DNA from: Candidatus Poribacteria bacterium
GTDB taxonomy: Bacteria > Poribacteria > WGA-4E > WGA-3G
Reading direction: 5' to 3'
DNA length: 64,000 nucleotides
NCBI GenBank assembly: GCA_022820835.1
Contig: JAJEET010000063.1
Location: 1 to 64,000 of the forward strand
Below are positions 16,186 to 28,300 of this stretch, one piece after another. The translations under genes and the position numbers were made by a program. Position 1 is the first letter of the stretch. The number at the start of each line of letters is the position of its first letter. The notes under the pieces are model-generated. The model was not told the DNA's origin. It saw only the letters and a list, made by a program, of their open reading frames with translations, and did not search any database.

Positions 16186-19143
16186 ATGTTGGGACGTGAA
16201 AAGCAGATCACTATCGTATGTGTCTTATATCTTATAACCTGTCTACTACCATTTGCTGGTGCCCAAACCGACGAAATTGTTGACACCTATCCGCAGTGGG
16301 AATTGCCGAAAGCAGCGAAAATGCGTCTGGGCAAAGGTGCTATTAACGCTATCCAATTTTCACCCGATGGCACCCAAATCGCCGTCGGAACCCAAATCGG
16401 TCTGTGGCTGTACGATGTTAAAACAGGCAACGAAATATCTTTATTCGCGGGGATATGTGAATCCATCGCTTTTTCACCGGACGGTCGTTTCCTTGTCAAT
16501 AGTGGTGGCGATTATTTCTCCAACCTCGGTGGGAGTCGCTGGGAAAACGGGGTAGAAGTATGGGAGATAGCCACCGGTGAGAAAATAGAATTCCGAGATA
16601 TGCCATCCGCTGCCGCAGTGATGCAGTTCTCTCAAGATGGCAAGACACTGATCAGCCTTGATAAATCCAGGGACACAATTAATCGATTAGATATTGAAAC
16701 CGGTAAGCGGACTGTGAGCCAATTAGGAAAGCGTCCCGGTTATGTCCATCTTGAAACCTATGCCCTCACGGAAGATAAAATCGCCATCGGAAATAGAAAC
16801 GGAAACATCGCGTTATGGGATACGAGGAGAAATAAAAAATTATCCACGCTCAGAGAACATGCAGAAAGGATCCGGTTACCGGATCGAGCGATGGCGGACA
16901 ACAGCGTTTTAGCCTTAGCATTTTCACCCGACAGTACCCAACTCGCCAGTGCAAATAGGGGTTCAGTAGAACTATGGGATATGACCAGTGATAACGAACC
17001 GATCACCCTTCAAAAAAGTACCGGTTGGCCAGACCATTATGTATTAGTGTTCTCACCCGATGGGAAAATGCTTGCCAGCGGAAATGAATATGGTACAGTG
17101 CAATTGTGGGATACCGCTACCGGTGAATCGCTCACCACCTTTACAAATCATTTTAGTCTTATTGACGCGTTAGCGTTTTCACCCGATAGCACCACGCTTG
17201 CCAGCGGGAGCACAGATGGCACTATTCAGTTTTGGAATATCAAGACGCGGAATCCGCTACAGAAACGTATCACTGGACATCTATCCTGGCTGAGAGGCGT
17301 AACTTTCTACAAAGACAGTTCTACAATTGCGAGCGTCGCGTATAACGGGATAATTACCCTTTGGGATCTGAAGAAATCCCAAAAAACCACGCTCCAGACC
17401 CAAATGACGCTTGAGAGCACAAGGTATCCGAATTGGTTCCCAGATTTAGCATTTTCGCCAGACGGAACAAAACTCGTCTTCTATGGGAGGGACACGAATT
17501 CATCTGAACCGTGGTTGAGTTATGTGCTGCGGTTGACGGATGTCGGCACCGGACGTGAATTGGAAACTTCACCTCAAAGGGCTTCAGAGCTGACGTTTTC
17601 ACCGGACGGAAAAACCGTAGCTGGGAGGCACTCAGGGGCAGTTCGCTTATGGAACACAGAAACAGGCAAAATTTTTGATATTCCGCTCTCAGATCCGAAC
17701 GATGACCCTGATGGACGGAACCGCCCTTTTATCCGAACCTTGGAATTCTCACCAGATGGTAAAAGACTTGCTGGTGGAACCATGGGCGGAGACGTTCAGA
17801 TGTGGGATACCGAAACCGGGACCACGCTCACTTCCTTCTTTGGGGAAGAACCGCCAACAGACAATCGTCATCGGGATCCCATTATGAATTTGGTATTCTC
17901 CTCGGACGGTTCCTTGCTTGCTGTCGGAAGTATGAAAACGTTACGTTTATTGGGAAATCTGAAACAGATCGGACTTAGAGAAATTTCTTATGGCCCCGAA
18001 GTCTGGGGCGATACATTACTGTTTTCACCAGATGATACCGTCCTTGTTATCGGACTTATACAGAGCTGCGGTATCGAGTTATGGGACCTGGGCACCGGAA
18101 ACAAACTCACAACGCTTAATGGACACACAAATGGTGTGGATGCGTTAGCATTTTCACCCGATGGAAAAACGCTCGTGAGTGCAGGCGGAGAGGGAACAGT
18201 ACTCCTATGGGATTGGGACGAAGTCCTCACGACCGCGCGAAATCCTGAAGCTGGTGAAGTACCCCAAAACACAGAAGCGCGTTCGGAAACAGTGTTGAAA
18301 TTTGTTGAACGCACGGCAGAAAACGAGGCAAACGCACGTTATATCTCAACAGTAGAACACACCTATATCGAAAACAGGTGGAAAAATGCATTCGCGCAAT
18401 TCAAAAGCGACTTGGAGACAACAACGTTTGGAAGCTCTCAACGTCAACTGATCGCACAGATTGCTGAAATGGGCAAAAGTGCCAACGACAAAAAGCGTTA
18501 TATTGATATGTTAAACAAGTTGATGGATGCCATACCTAACAAACTGAGTGTGCAATTAAACATTCATCTCTTGCTGGCGGCGTTCTATCGCGACAACGAT
18601 ATGCTTGAGAAGGCCGAAACGCATATTCAAAAAACTGGCTTCATCATTGAGAACGCCTGGCAGGTACTCACACCATTTGACAATACGCATGGCATCGGTT
18701 ATAAGACGGCATATATTCCTGAAGATGCAACACAGATTGACACAACAGAAACATACAACGGTTTAGATGAACAGGTCCGTTGGAAAAAAAGCGAAGACAA
18801 TACGCTCAACGGCTATATCAGTCTCGGAGACAACGTTGACTGGGGTGTCGGCTACGCATTCGCAACCGTTACTTCACCCGATGCACGCGAAGTCCTACTC
18901 AAATTCGATAGCGACGACCAAGGGAAAGTATGGCTTAATGGGGAACAAGTATTTACACACACGAAATCCTTCTCCGCAGAAATTGATAAATACACGATTC
19001 CAACAACGCTCAAGCCCGGTAAAAACAGCATTCTCGTCAAAGTATGTGAGGAAGAAGGCGGCTGGGGATTCTATTTCCGAATTACCGACACAAATGGCAG
19101 ACCTTTTGAAGACCTGAAAATTAACGACCCCATAGAAAATTAA
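16186..19143 (+). CDS. Secreted WD40 protein with C-terminal jelly-roll-like module
   Basis: A 985-aa protein starting with a signal peptide (residues 1 to about 26, ending AGA/QTDE). Residues about 36-690 hold 14 WD-like repeats that match those of the upstream sigma fusion one for one, beginning with the same WELPxAAKMRLGKG lead-in. Residues about 750-985 form a helical stretch followed by a beta-rich module with FDSDDQGKVWLNGEQVF and a GGWGFYFRITD ending. That module resembles carbohydrate-binding/jelly-roll domains attached to secreted enzymes and recurs at the ends of two TPR giants downstream. It is probably a periplasmic or surface scaffold. No catalytic motif is seen. The ribosome site is AAGGAG. 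The gene follows the sigma fusion by 65 bases, so the two are probably co-transcribed. Confidence 0.82.
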   Translation: MLGREKQITIVCVLYLITCLLPFAGAQTDEIVDTYPQWELPKAAKMRLGKGAINAIQFSPDGTQIAVGTQIGLWLYDVKTGNEISLFAGICESIAFSPDGRFLVNSGGDYFSNLGGSRWENGVEVWEIATGEKIEFRDMPSAAAVMQFSQDGKTLISLDKSRDTINRLDIETGKRTVSQLGKRPGYVHLETYALTEDKIAIGNRNGNIALWDTRRNKKLSTLREHAERIRLPDRAMADNSVLALAFSPDSTQLASANRGSVELWDMTSDNEPITLQKSTGWPDHYVLVFSPDGKMLASGNEYGTVQLWDTATGESLTTFTNHFSLIDALAFSPDSTTLASGSTDGTIQFWNIKTRNPLQKRITGHLSWLRGVTFYKDSSTIASVAYNGIITLWDLKKSQKTTLQTQMTLESTRYPNWFPDLAFSPDGTKLVFYGRDTNSSEPWLSYVLRLTDVGTGRELETSPQRASELTFSPDGKTVAGRHSGAVRLWNTETGKIFDIPLSDPNDDPDGRNRPFIRTLEFSPDGKRLAGGTMGGDVQMWDTETGTTLTSFFGEEPPTDNRHRDPIMNLVFSSDGSLLAVGSMKTLRLLGNLKQIGLREISYGPEVWGDTLLFSPDDTVLVIGLIQSCGIELWDLGTGNKLTTLNGHTNGVDALAFSPDGKTLVSAGGEGTVLLWDWDEVLTTARNPEAGEVPQNTEARSETVLKFVERTAENEANARYISTVEHTYIENRWKNAFAQFKSDLETTTFGSSQRQLIAQIAEMGKSANDKKRYIDMLNKLMDAIPNKLSVQLNIHLLLAAFYRDNDMLEKAETHIQKTGFIIENAWQVLTPFDNTHGIGYKTAYIPEDATQIDTTETYNGLDEQVRWKKSEDNTLNGYISLGDNVDWGVGYAFATVTSPDAREVLLKFDSDDQGKVWLNGEQVFTHTKSFSAEIDKYTIPTTLKPGKNSILVKVCEEEGGWGFYFRITDTNGRPFEDLKINDPIEN

Positions 19144-19197
19144 CAAAAATACCCCATCAGCATGATAGCCTGACAACTGAAAATACCAATAATTTCC

Positions 19198-19227
19198 TTG
19201 ATTTTTCGCTTTATATTATGTTACACT
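19198..19227 (+). promoter_or_regulatory. Possible promoter before the first TPR giant
   Basis: TTGATT (19198-19203) and TACACT (19222-19227) with an 18-base spacer lie in the 169-base gap between the WD40 gene and the first TPR gene. This could give the TPR genes their own start site. Weak match. Confidence 0.3.
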
Positions 19228-19312
19228 CAAAATGTGTTATGGTTTGTATCTACAATAGTTTGCTTAAGTTTATCGGGTAATGCCGCGCGTTTATTCTAAG
19301 GAGATCCCTTGT

Positions 19313-22300
19313 ATGCTTAAACGAGAAAAATTCCAAATTGTTGCGTCCCTTCTGTGTCTGATATTCTTCACCTTTTCTCTTTCACCACTGCTGCTTGCAC
19401 AAAACGAAACGAACGACGCAAAAATCATTGAACGCTATAGACTTATGCTGAGCCGTAAACCGAAAGAGGGGAGCACATTCGACCGGCTCTATCAGTTTTA
19501 TCTTGAAGGTGCCGGTTTAGACGCAATGGTTACGGATTATCAGGCGGAAGCAGAAGCGAATCCCAATAATCCAAACGTGCAGCTCATCTTGGGACACATC
19601 CACAAACGCCTCGGCAAAGACGCTGAGGCTGTCAAAGCATATCAGCGGGCGGTCGAACTGGCACCCAATAATTACTATTCTCACTTTGCCCTCGGACAGG
19701 CGTACGCAACTTTGCTTCAACATGAAAACGCCATCAGCGCGTTGAAACAGGCAGCAGCACTTGCAGAAGAGACGCAGGTTGCCGCGACTCCTGAAGACCT
19801 TACCGCTATCTACAAAGCACTCGGTAGAGCATACTTCCGACGAGACCGTGTTGATGACGCAATCTCAGCATGGGCAAAAATTGCCGAACTTGACCCGGAG
19901 AATATCTTTACACGCATTGAACTCGCTGACCTACTCCGAGAGCAGGAACTCTATGAACAAGCAATCGCACAACACGAGGCGATCATTGAATTCAAAGCGG
20001 ATGATCCGTATCGCGTGTGCCTGAGTCGGCGCGAAATCGGCAATATCCATGAGGCAAAAGGCGATTACGGAGCCGCTATTCAAAGCTACGATTCTGCACT
20101 GGCATTGACAGCACCCGGCAACTGGCTCCGCAAGGACCTCCAACACCGCGTTATCGGGATTTATGCTGCAGATGGAAACTGGGAAGGCTTAATCGAGTAC
20201 TATCAAAAGAAACTCGAAACCACACCGAACGAACCTGAACGCCTTGGATTACTCGCCACCGCTTACATTGAAAATCAGCAGCTAGCTGAAGGCATCGCAA
20301 CATATCAGAAGGCAGTAGGGCTTGCCCCGACCGATGCGAACCTACGTTTGAGCCTCATCGCAGCGTTTCGCAATGCCGAAAAATTTGAGGATGCTGCAGC
20401 AGCTTATGAATCTTTAAGTGAACAAGATCCTGACAATTTCGGCATCTACCGCGAACTCGGTGAATTGTATCTACATTTACAAGACGAGAGTAAAGCACGA
20501 GCAACGTATCAGCGGATGATTGACCGCGACTCGGAGAACGCGGGTACACACCTTATTCTCGCTGAAATCTACGCCAGCAACGAATGGATGGATGATGCCG
20601 CTGCGGCATATCAACAGGCGATTTCGCTTGCACCGAACAACCTTGATTATATTGAATACTTCGGTGAATTCTACTTCCGACAAGGCAATCGTGAGAAAGC
20701 ACTTCAGACATGGAACAAAATGGTCGCTGGCGACAAGGAAGTTGCTGAGAATTATGAACGGTTGGCGAAACTGCTTAATACAAAGAACTACCGCACCGAA
20801 GCAATCGCCACAAGTCGGAAGGCTGTCGAATTAATGCCTGATGTCTATCGTTATCGTGAAGCATTGGCAAAACTGCTTACGGAAAACGGGGACTACGATG
20901 CGGCACTAATCGAATATACAGAAGCCACAAAACTTGCACCAAACCCGTTTTTTGCTGAAGAGATGGATAACCAGCGGATTGAACTCTATCGACGACAGGG
21001 GACACTCATTGAAAAAATTGAAGCGTTAGAAACGGAACTTGAGAATTCCGAACTTCCCGCTACCGATAGTTTCGCGAAGCAGAAACGGCTTGCCAAGATG
21101 TATCTCAAACTCGGCAACATTACTTACGCCCTTGAAGTCCTTCTGAAGGCGAAAGCACAGCAACCCAATGATGTGGTTATCAACCGCTGGCTCGCCGAGG
21201 TTTACGTCAGGCAAGGCAGGCGCGATGATGCGAATGCTGTCTATGGACATCTCATTGAAATTGATAGCGCGAATGCCCGCGAATATTATGAAAACATCGC
21301 GCGTTCCTATCTGAAAGTGATGGACTTTAATGCAGCGACAGCAGCAGCGAAGCAAGCGATCGCACGCAGTCCACGCAATCCAGAAGGCCATCAGATGCTC
21401 GCGGAAATCGCGAAGCAGTCTGGAAACTATGAGAGTGCCATAGACAGCCTCAAACAGGCACTGCGTCTGCGCCCGGAAGCGATTGATATTCGCTCCGAAT
21501 TGGCGGCGACCTACAAACTCGCAGGTAAACCCCGACAGGCACTGGCACAGTACTGGCGATGCTGGGAGTTGAGCGGTACCGTCAGCGACAAACTCGTTTT
21601 CGTTAAACCGCTTTCCGAGGCGTACTATGATTTGGGACGGCGTGGAGAATTTGAGGAAAAGCTGAAGCAGCTCTCGAAATCTAACACATCCAACGTCGCT
21701 CCGGTTATCGCACTTACCGAACTCTATCGGATGGAGGGTGACCTACCAAGCGCACGTTTCCAACTCGCACGCGCATTGGACAAAGAACGAGAGAACCCTG
21801 ATTTGCTGACACAAATCGTCAATATCAGTATAGACCTTGGCAATACACAAGACGCAATCACTTATCAGCAACGACTTGTGAAAGCACACCCCGACCCGAT
21901 CCATTATCAACAACTCGGTAAATTATTATTTGATGTTGGACGTGAACAGGAAGCGGTTCAAGTCTGGACGAAACTACTTCACGCAAAGAACCAAACACTT
22001 GAAGCAGAAGTTAAACTCGCGACACTACTGATCCGAAACGGAATGCTCGATGAAGCGATTTCTGTCCTAGATCGCGCAGCTGAAAAGATAGCAGGCACAG
22101 ATGCTGCTGCTACACTCTACCAACTCGGGGCAGTATTGGTGGGAATGAACGAACCAGAACGCGCACAACCTTACTTCCAACGTATCTTGGAACTCCCACA
22201 ACCCCGTCAGTTAACACAGGATACCGCCGAAATTAATACCAACAAATTTGAAATATCTCGGAGTCGTGTCGGAGATATTCAGAGGAGACCAACGTTTGCA

Positions 22301-25300
22301 GCGAGGGGCATGCCGTGGATACCCAAGACCTTTGCGGACGCGCGAGCCGCAGCACTCGTTCAGCTGACGACGTACGCACAACAACACGGGAAACTGAGCG
22401 AACTCATCCGACAGTTTGAAGCAGATACCGAAGCAAATCCAACGGACATCAACGCACTTGAGACCTTAGTACAACTCTACACGCTCGTCCAACACCACGA
22501 CAAGGCAGATCAAGTGATTGAACGGTTGATTGACGCTTCACCCAACGATCCAACCTATCAGCCGTTGCTGCTAGAGCGTACACTTCAAGAAAACCTTAGT
22601 TATGAAACGCTAAAAAAATCCCTTGACGATATGCACGGTTTGAGCCATGAGGCGCGACTCCGGTATATCGCGGAATACGCCGCACAACTTTATCGTCAAA
22701 GGAAACGCGGCGATGCCAGAAAACTTATGAACGAACTTGAAGATGTCCAAGTCACAGACCTCGACACCGGAATTGTGTTGGTCAATACGCTTGTACTTAT
22801 GAATAAAACCGACGCAGCGGAGAAAATTATCGCACAACTCGCGAAACCTACACCCAAGCAGCTCTCACAATACATCCAATCCTACAGAAGACTCACGACG
22901 GACTACATCCGTGACGGACACATTGACAGAGCTGTCGCCCTGCTCTGGACTTTCTGTGAGCGGACGAAACCGGATGCTGCACATCCGCGGCGCGTCGCAA
23001 CACTTGCACAAGCATCTCAGTCCTACTACAGTGGACACACACCCCTTCAGTCAAGTTATCCATCCCCGACGGTGTACTACAATCAAACACGTTTGGAACA
23101 TCTACAGTGGGGCTTCCGGGAACTCTGGATACGAAATCAACAGGAAACATTATACGCCAAGCTGCAGACTGAGTTAGATACTGCGAAAGATAGAGACCGC
23201 ATCTATCCGAGTTTGGCACTCAGTTACTGCTATTGGTGGGACGAGAAACGTACGGAGGCACAAACAACCCTTTCTGAACTGCAAGCAGAATTTCCTGACG
23301 ATCTCACACTCAAACTCATCACCACCTTTGTTTCTATTCAGACGGGGAACCATAAATCAGCATTAACAATGCTCAAATCGCTCGCTGAAACCGATCCGAG
23401 GAACCGTCGTCAGTATAACGAACTCACGCTCGAACTTGCTTTACACACAGGCGACACCGTCACGGTACGTGAACTGGTCACAAAACTTCTGAATTCACCC
23501 ACAACAGCCCTGGAACTCTATCATTTTTCGCAAAAACTTCAAGAGGCTGGACTCACACAATACGCTGTTGCCACCGCGAAAAGAGCGATACCACTGGCAA
23601 TGGGACAGCAGACACCAAACTTCCTCATGGAATTAAGTGGACATTTGGAAAGACTCGGGCGCGGACAGGACGCAGCACAACTCGCTGAACGCGCCCTGCA
23701 GGCTGCGAATCGACCGGACCGCTACGGACGGACATTATACTCCTGGAATTTACAGCGAGCCACACACCTCACGAGCCGCTCAAAAAACCTACGCTCGCGT
23801 GAATCCGAGTTAGTTAAAGCGACTGAAAATAATCCGAATTCATTTCAAGCATACCTCAAACTCGCGACATTCTATGAGAGTGCCAATCAAATTGAAAAGG
23901 CATCAGAGGCTTTTAAGGCAGCACTCAACTTGCGCCCTAATGACAGCATGACCCGCTTACGATACGTCCAAATGCTCCAGAGAAGTGGAAAAGTAGGAGA
24001 AGCCGTACCCCATTACACCATACTTCTCAAAGATAACTCAAGTTCACTCGGATACGGCTATCGAGAGGCAATAGATGCCTTCTTCCAAACGGATAAGGCT
24101 GACGAACTCATTGCCCTCGCGAAGGACTTGATTCTGCCTGTTGGACAATATGCCGGTAACGATTTTACGCACAAAGTCGCACAGCGGTGTTTGAGTGATA
24201 ACAGACCCGAAGCAGCCATCGAAATATTTGAAAAGATTATTCAGGTACATCCAGATTGGGACTACGTCTATAGAGAATTAGCAGACGCTTATGTTGCAAC
24301 AGGCCACCATGAAAAGGCGATTCGGTTCTTACAAGAGAGTCAAGACGCTGATAAAATAGGGCTTTCCAATACAGAATTTACCCTAAAACTCGCTGGATTC
24401 CATGAGGCATCCGGCGGACCTGAAGCTGCAATTCAGTTCCTCCGTGAAAAATTGGAAGGCAGCGACATATCTGATTCAAAAGCACCGTTTGTCCTGAAAC
24501 TCGCCGAGCTCTGTAAGGCATCCGACACACTATCAGACTTAATTACGGAATATGAGGCAAAACTTGCTGAAGAACCCGAAGATGCAACCCTCCTCTATCT
24601 CATTGCCAGCATGAAGCTCGAAGCAGATGACAGTGAAGGCGCGGACGCGCACGTAGATCAGTTGTTGGATAATGCGCTCACGTCAACATCTACCCAATGG
24701 TTATACAGACTCGCTGAGAGATACGAAAACTTAGGGAATCATGATTTTCAACTTCGAATACTTGAAGCCGCCGTTGAAAAACTTAAAAGCGTGAATTCAT
24801 GGTCACTTTCAGAAGCTTACCAGAAACTCGGAACGGCGTATGCAAAAATAAATGAGAAACAGAAGGCACAAGACGCTTTTCGGAAGATGGGCACGATCCA
24901 ACTGATGCAGAAACGCCGAAGAACCTTCTATGATATAAGGGACCTCGCTACGACATACATGCAACACAAGATGTGGGACGATGCTGAAGCACTCTTTACC
25001 GGGATCATCAACGATGTTTCAACAAGATCCTATGATCGTGAACAAGCACAAGAACGGTTGATGCAGATTGAAAAGCAGCGCAGTCGTCTTGAAACGACAA
25101 CCCAGCTAACTGAAAAAACACAGGGGCTGAATGTCGGTGTTCAGCGCGCGTTCGCAAAAGAATATATAGATCGTGGTGAAATCAGGCAAGCGATGGAAAT
25201 TTACGAGCAGATCGTGAAAGCGGTACCTGAGGACCTCGAATCCCGCGCCCAACTCGCAAGCCTTTATTCACAACAAAATCTACACGATAGCGCAATTGGG

Positions 25301-28300
25301 ATGTGGGAAACTTTACTTGAAACGGACCCAGAGAACGAGAAGTATCAGGATGGACTCATCAATGGTTATCAAGCCTCTGGTAGGTTCGAGGATGCTCTCA
25401 AACTTGCCCAACAGTTCATCGACACAAATCCAGAGGTCGGTGTTCACCACGCACGTATCGCAAAACTCTATAAGGACGAAGACCGTATTGATGAGGCGAT
25501 TGCTGCATACCAAAAAGCGACTGAACTGATGCCCGGAAACGCTGAAATTTATAAAGAACTCGCAAACCTCTACCTCAGCAAAGACAACCTGACTGCTGCT
25601 GAGAAAGCCTTCAAAGAAGCCATCCGATACACCAGCCGAGATTGGGACCGGGAGGATCTTGAACGGCAGCTCGTTGGTATCTATGAGCGTCAAGGGACAT
25701 TAGAAGAGATGCTACAGAAAGCAGAAGCCGAAGGCACACTCACACCTGAGATGCAAGAAGAACGGGCCAAACGCTATCGAGAGTCAGGCGAATTGGAAAA
25801 GGCTGCGAGTGCCTATAAGAAGGCTATTGACATGACGACCCAAGGGTACGACCGGGAAGGTCGCATCGCCACGTTGGTTGCTGTATACGCTCAACTTGAC
25901 AAGGTGGATTCGGCATTAGAACTCTATGAAGCGGAATTGCTTCGAGCTTCCAGTTCAAATGTCCAATCAACGTCCTTCGGTTCAGGTATCAGCGTTAACT
26001 TCGTCGGTGATAGAATACGCGAGGCCTTAATCAGGGCTTATAGAGAACAGGGAAAACTTGAGACATTACAAACTGTCTTTGAAGACAGGCGCGAGAAAGA
26101 ACCGGAAAATCCGGTTGTCCTTCAAGTGGTCGCCGATATTTACCGGAGTGCAAACAATCATGAGAAAGCAGCTGAAGCCTATCAAGTCCATTCTCAATCT
26201 GGGGCTGGTCGAAAAAATATCCGTAGTGCTTACTATGCTGTTGCTGCATTGCATCAAAATCAGCAGCCCGAATTAGCGAAAGACCAGCTCAAACGTGCCG
26301 AAACGATGCTCTCATCAAGCAATTACAACCGAGATGAGTCGTTTCTCGGAGCACTCGCTACCATCTGTTGGAAGGCTAAGATGTACGCGCCAGCTATTAA
26401 ACTTGTTAATAACGCAGTCACTGAAGCACAGAGTTCCGGTAACACTTGGGAACTGGAGTACATGTACGAAATTCTTGGGGAATGCTGCCTCAATGCAAAA
26501 CGGTACGAAGAGGCATACAACGCGTATCAACAACTGGCAAATATCGCCAGATCCGAGTACAGACGACAAAACGCGGAAACGAAAATGCACCAAGCCTCTA
26601 AAGATGGTAACCTCTATGAAAAATGGATTCCGCAACGGCTCAAACAGGTTCAGGAAACCCCAGACGACCTTGATGCTCGCCTTGCCCTCGCCGAAGCTTA
26701 TGAATTCAGCAACAAAGTTGACGAGGCAATCGTTGAATACCAGAAGTTGAGCGAACACCAACCCGATAACTCACAATGGTACAAGAAACTCGGCGACCTT
26801 TACCAGAAAAAATCCGTCCAACGCTATGAAACCGGAGAGGTGACCGAAGGTACTGCACTCATACTTGACGGCAATTCAAGTTTCGTGGAAATTGAGAACA
26901 CCGATGTTTTGAACAACATCACGCAACAGGCGACGATCTCCCTCTGGATTAAACCGACCGATTTTCCGAACAGATACGCGCCTATTATCTTCAAAGGCGA
27001 CGAACGAAGATCGAACTTTAGCCATCGAAGTTACATCCTCTACATGCGGGAGGACGGTAAAATCCAACTCGCCTCAGCACCCAATGGTCAAGGACAGAAA
27101 TCATTTTACACGCAACCTAACACGATTCAACTCAACAAATGGTATCACATCGCTGGGGTCATCAATGCAAAAAGAAATACCATGCAGCTGTTCATTAACG
27201 GTGCTGAAGTTGGGAAAACAGATTTCAAAGGTAGAGAAAGTTTTTATCAAAGCCGAAAACCCCTCCGGATTGGCTGGACGTATGAAGGAGCGAGACCGAC
27301 CCAATCGCCCTTCGTCGGATTTATTGATGAGGTGCGTATCTGGAGCGTCGCTCGGACAGAAGCCGAGATTCGTGCCGATATGAATACCGAGTTGACAGGA
27401 AACGAACCCGGTTTGGCTGCTTATTGGAAATTTGATGAAGCAACAGACGGGATTGTCACTGATATGTCGCCGAATCAGAATGACGGTAGATTAATTGGGA
27501 ATGCAAAACTGGCACCTTACACCCGCCCTATCTTTGAAAATTCAAGACCTGAGCAATTGACACAAGCCACAGCGGCGTATGAATCAGCACTTCAACTTGA
27601 ACCGAATTCTTATGAACTGTACCATCTGTTGGCGCAAACTCACACACAAGCCGATCACCCCTTAAACGCGGAAGACGTGTATCGGCGCGCCTTGGAGACT
27701 TCCCTCACACAGAGCGAGTACGAGGCTGCCGCTAAAGCTATCTTAAACCTATATCCCGACGATGGACACCCAGAGAAACATATCGCTCTCCTTGAGGAAC
27801 TGAAACCCAAAATGGCGAACAGTGCTTTTCTGTACGAACACTTAGGGGATGCCCACAAAAAATCAGGCGATACCGAAAAAGCCGAAGCCGCCTACAACCG
27901 ATGGCTCAAGATCCGAAAGAAAGAGGTAAGTCAACGAAACTACCATTGGTACTATCACCAATTTGCTGAGGAACTGCTTAACAAAGGACTCTATCCTGAG
28001 ACTGCATTGGAATTCACCAAACGTGCTACACTCGAGGATACAAACTCAAGTTACATCTTAACACTCGGACAGGCATATCTCGCTAATGAACGGTATGAAG
28101 AAGCATTTCAAACATTAAGCGGTACAGACACCGAAATGTTAGGGTATGTTGAACGTGGAATGTTCGCACAAATCGCTCAAATCGGTAAAAATGCTGAGAA
28201 TAAAGAAGGCTACATCAATATGATGCATAGATTAATTAACGCTATGCCTCACAAACCTACCGCTCAGTTAAATGCACAACTCGTGTTAGCGGAATTCTGT

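Noticed and set aside
19280-19312. Longer start of TPR-1 at 19280
   Set aside because: It would put residues before the signal peptide, and the AAGGAG site is placed for ATG 19313, which also gives an N-terminus like the paralogues.
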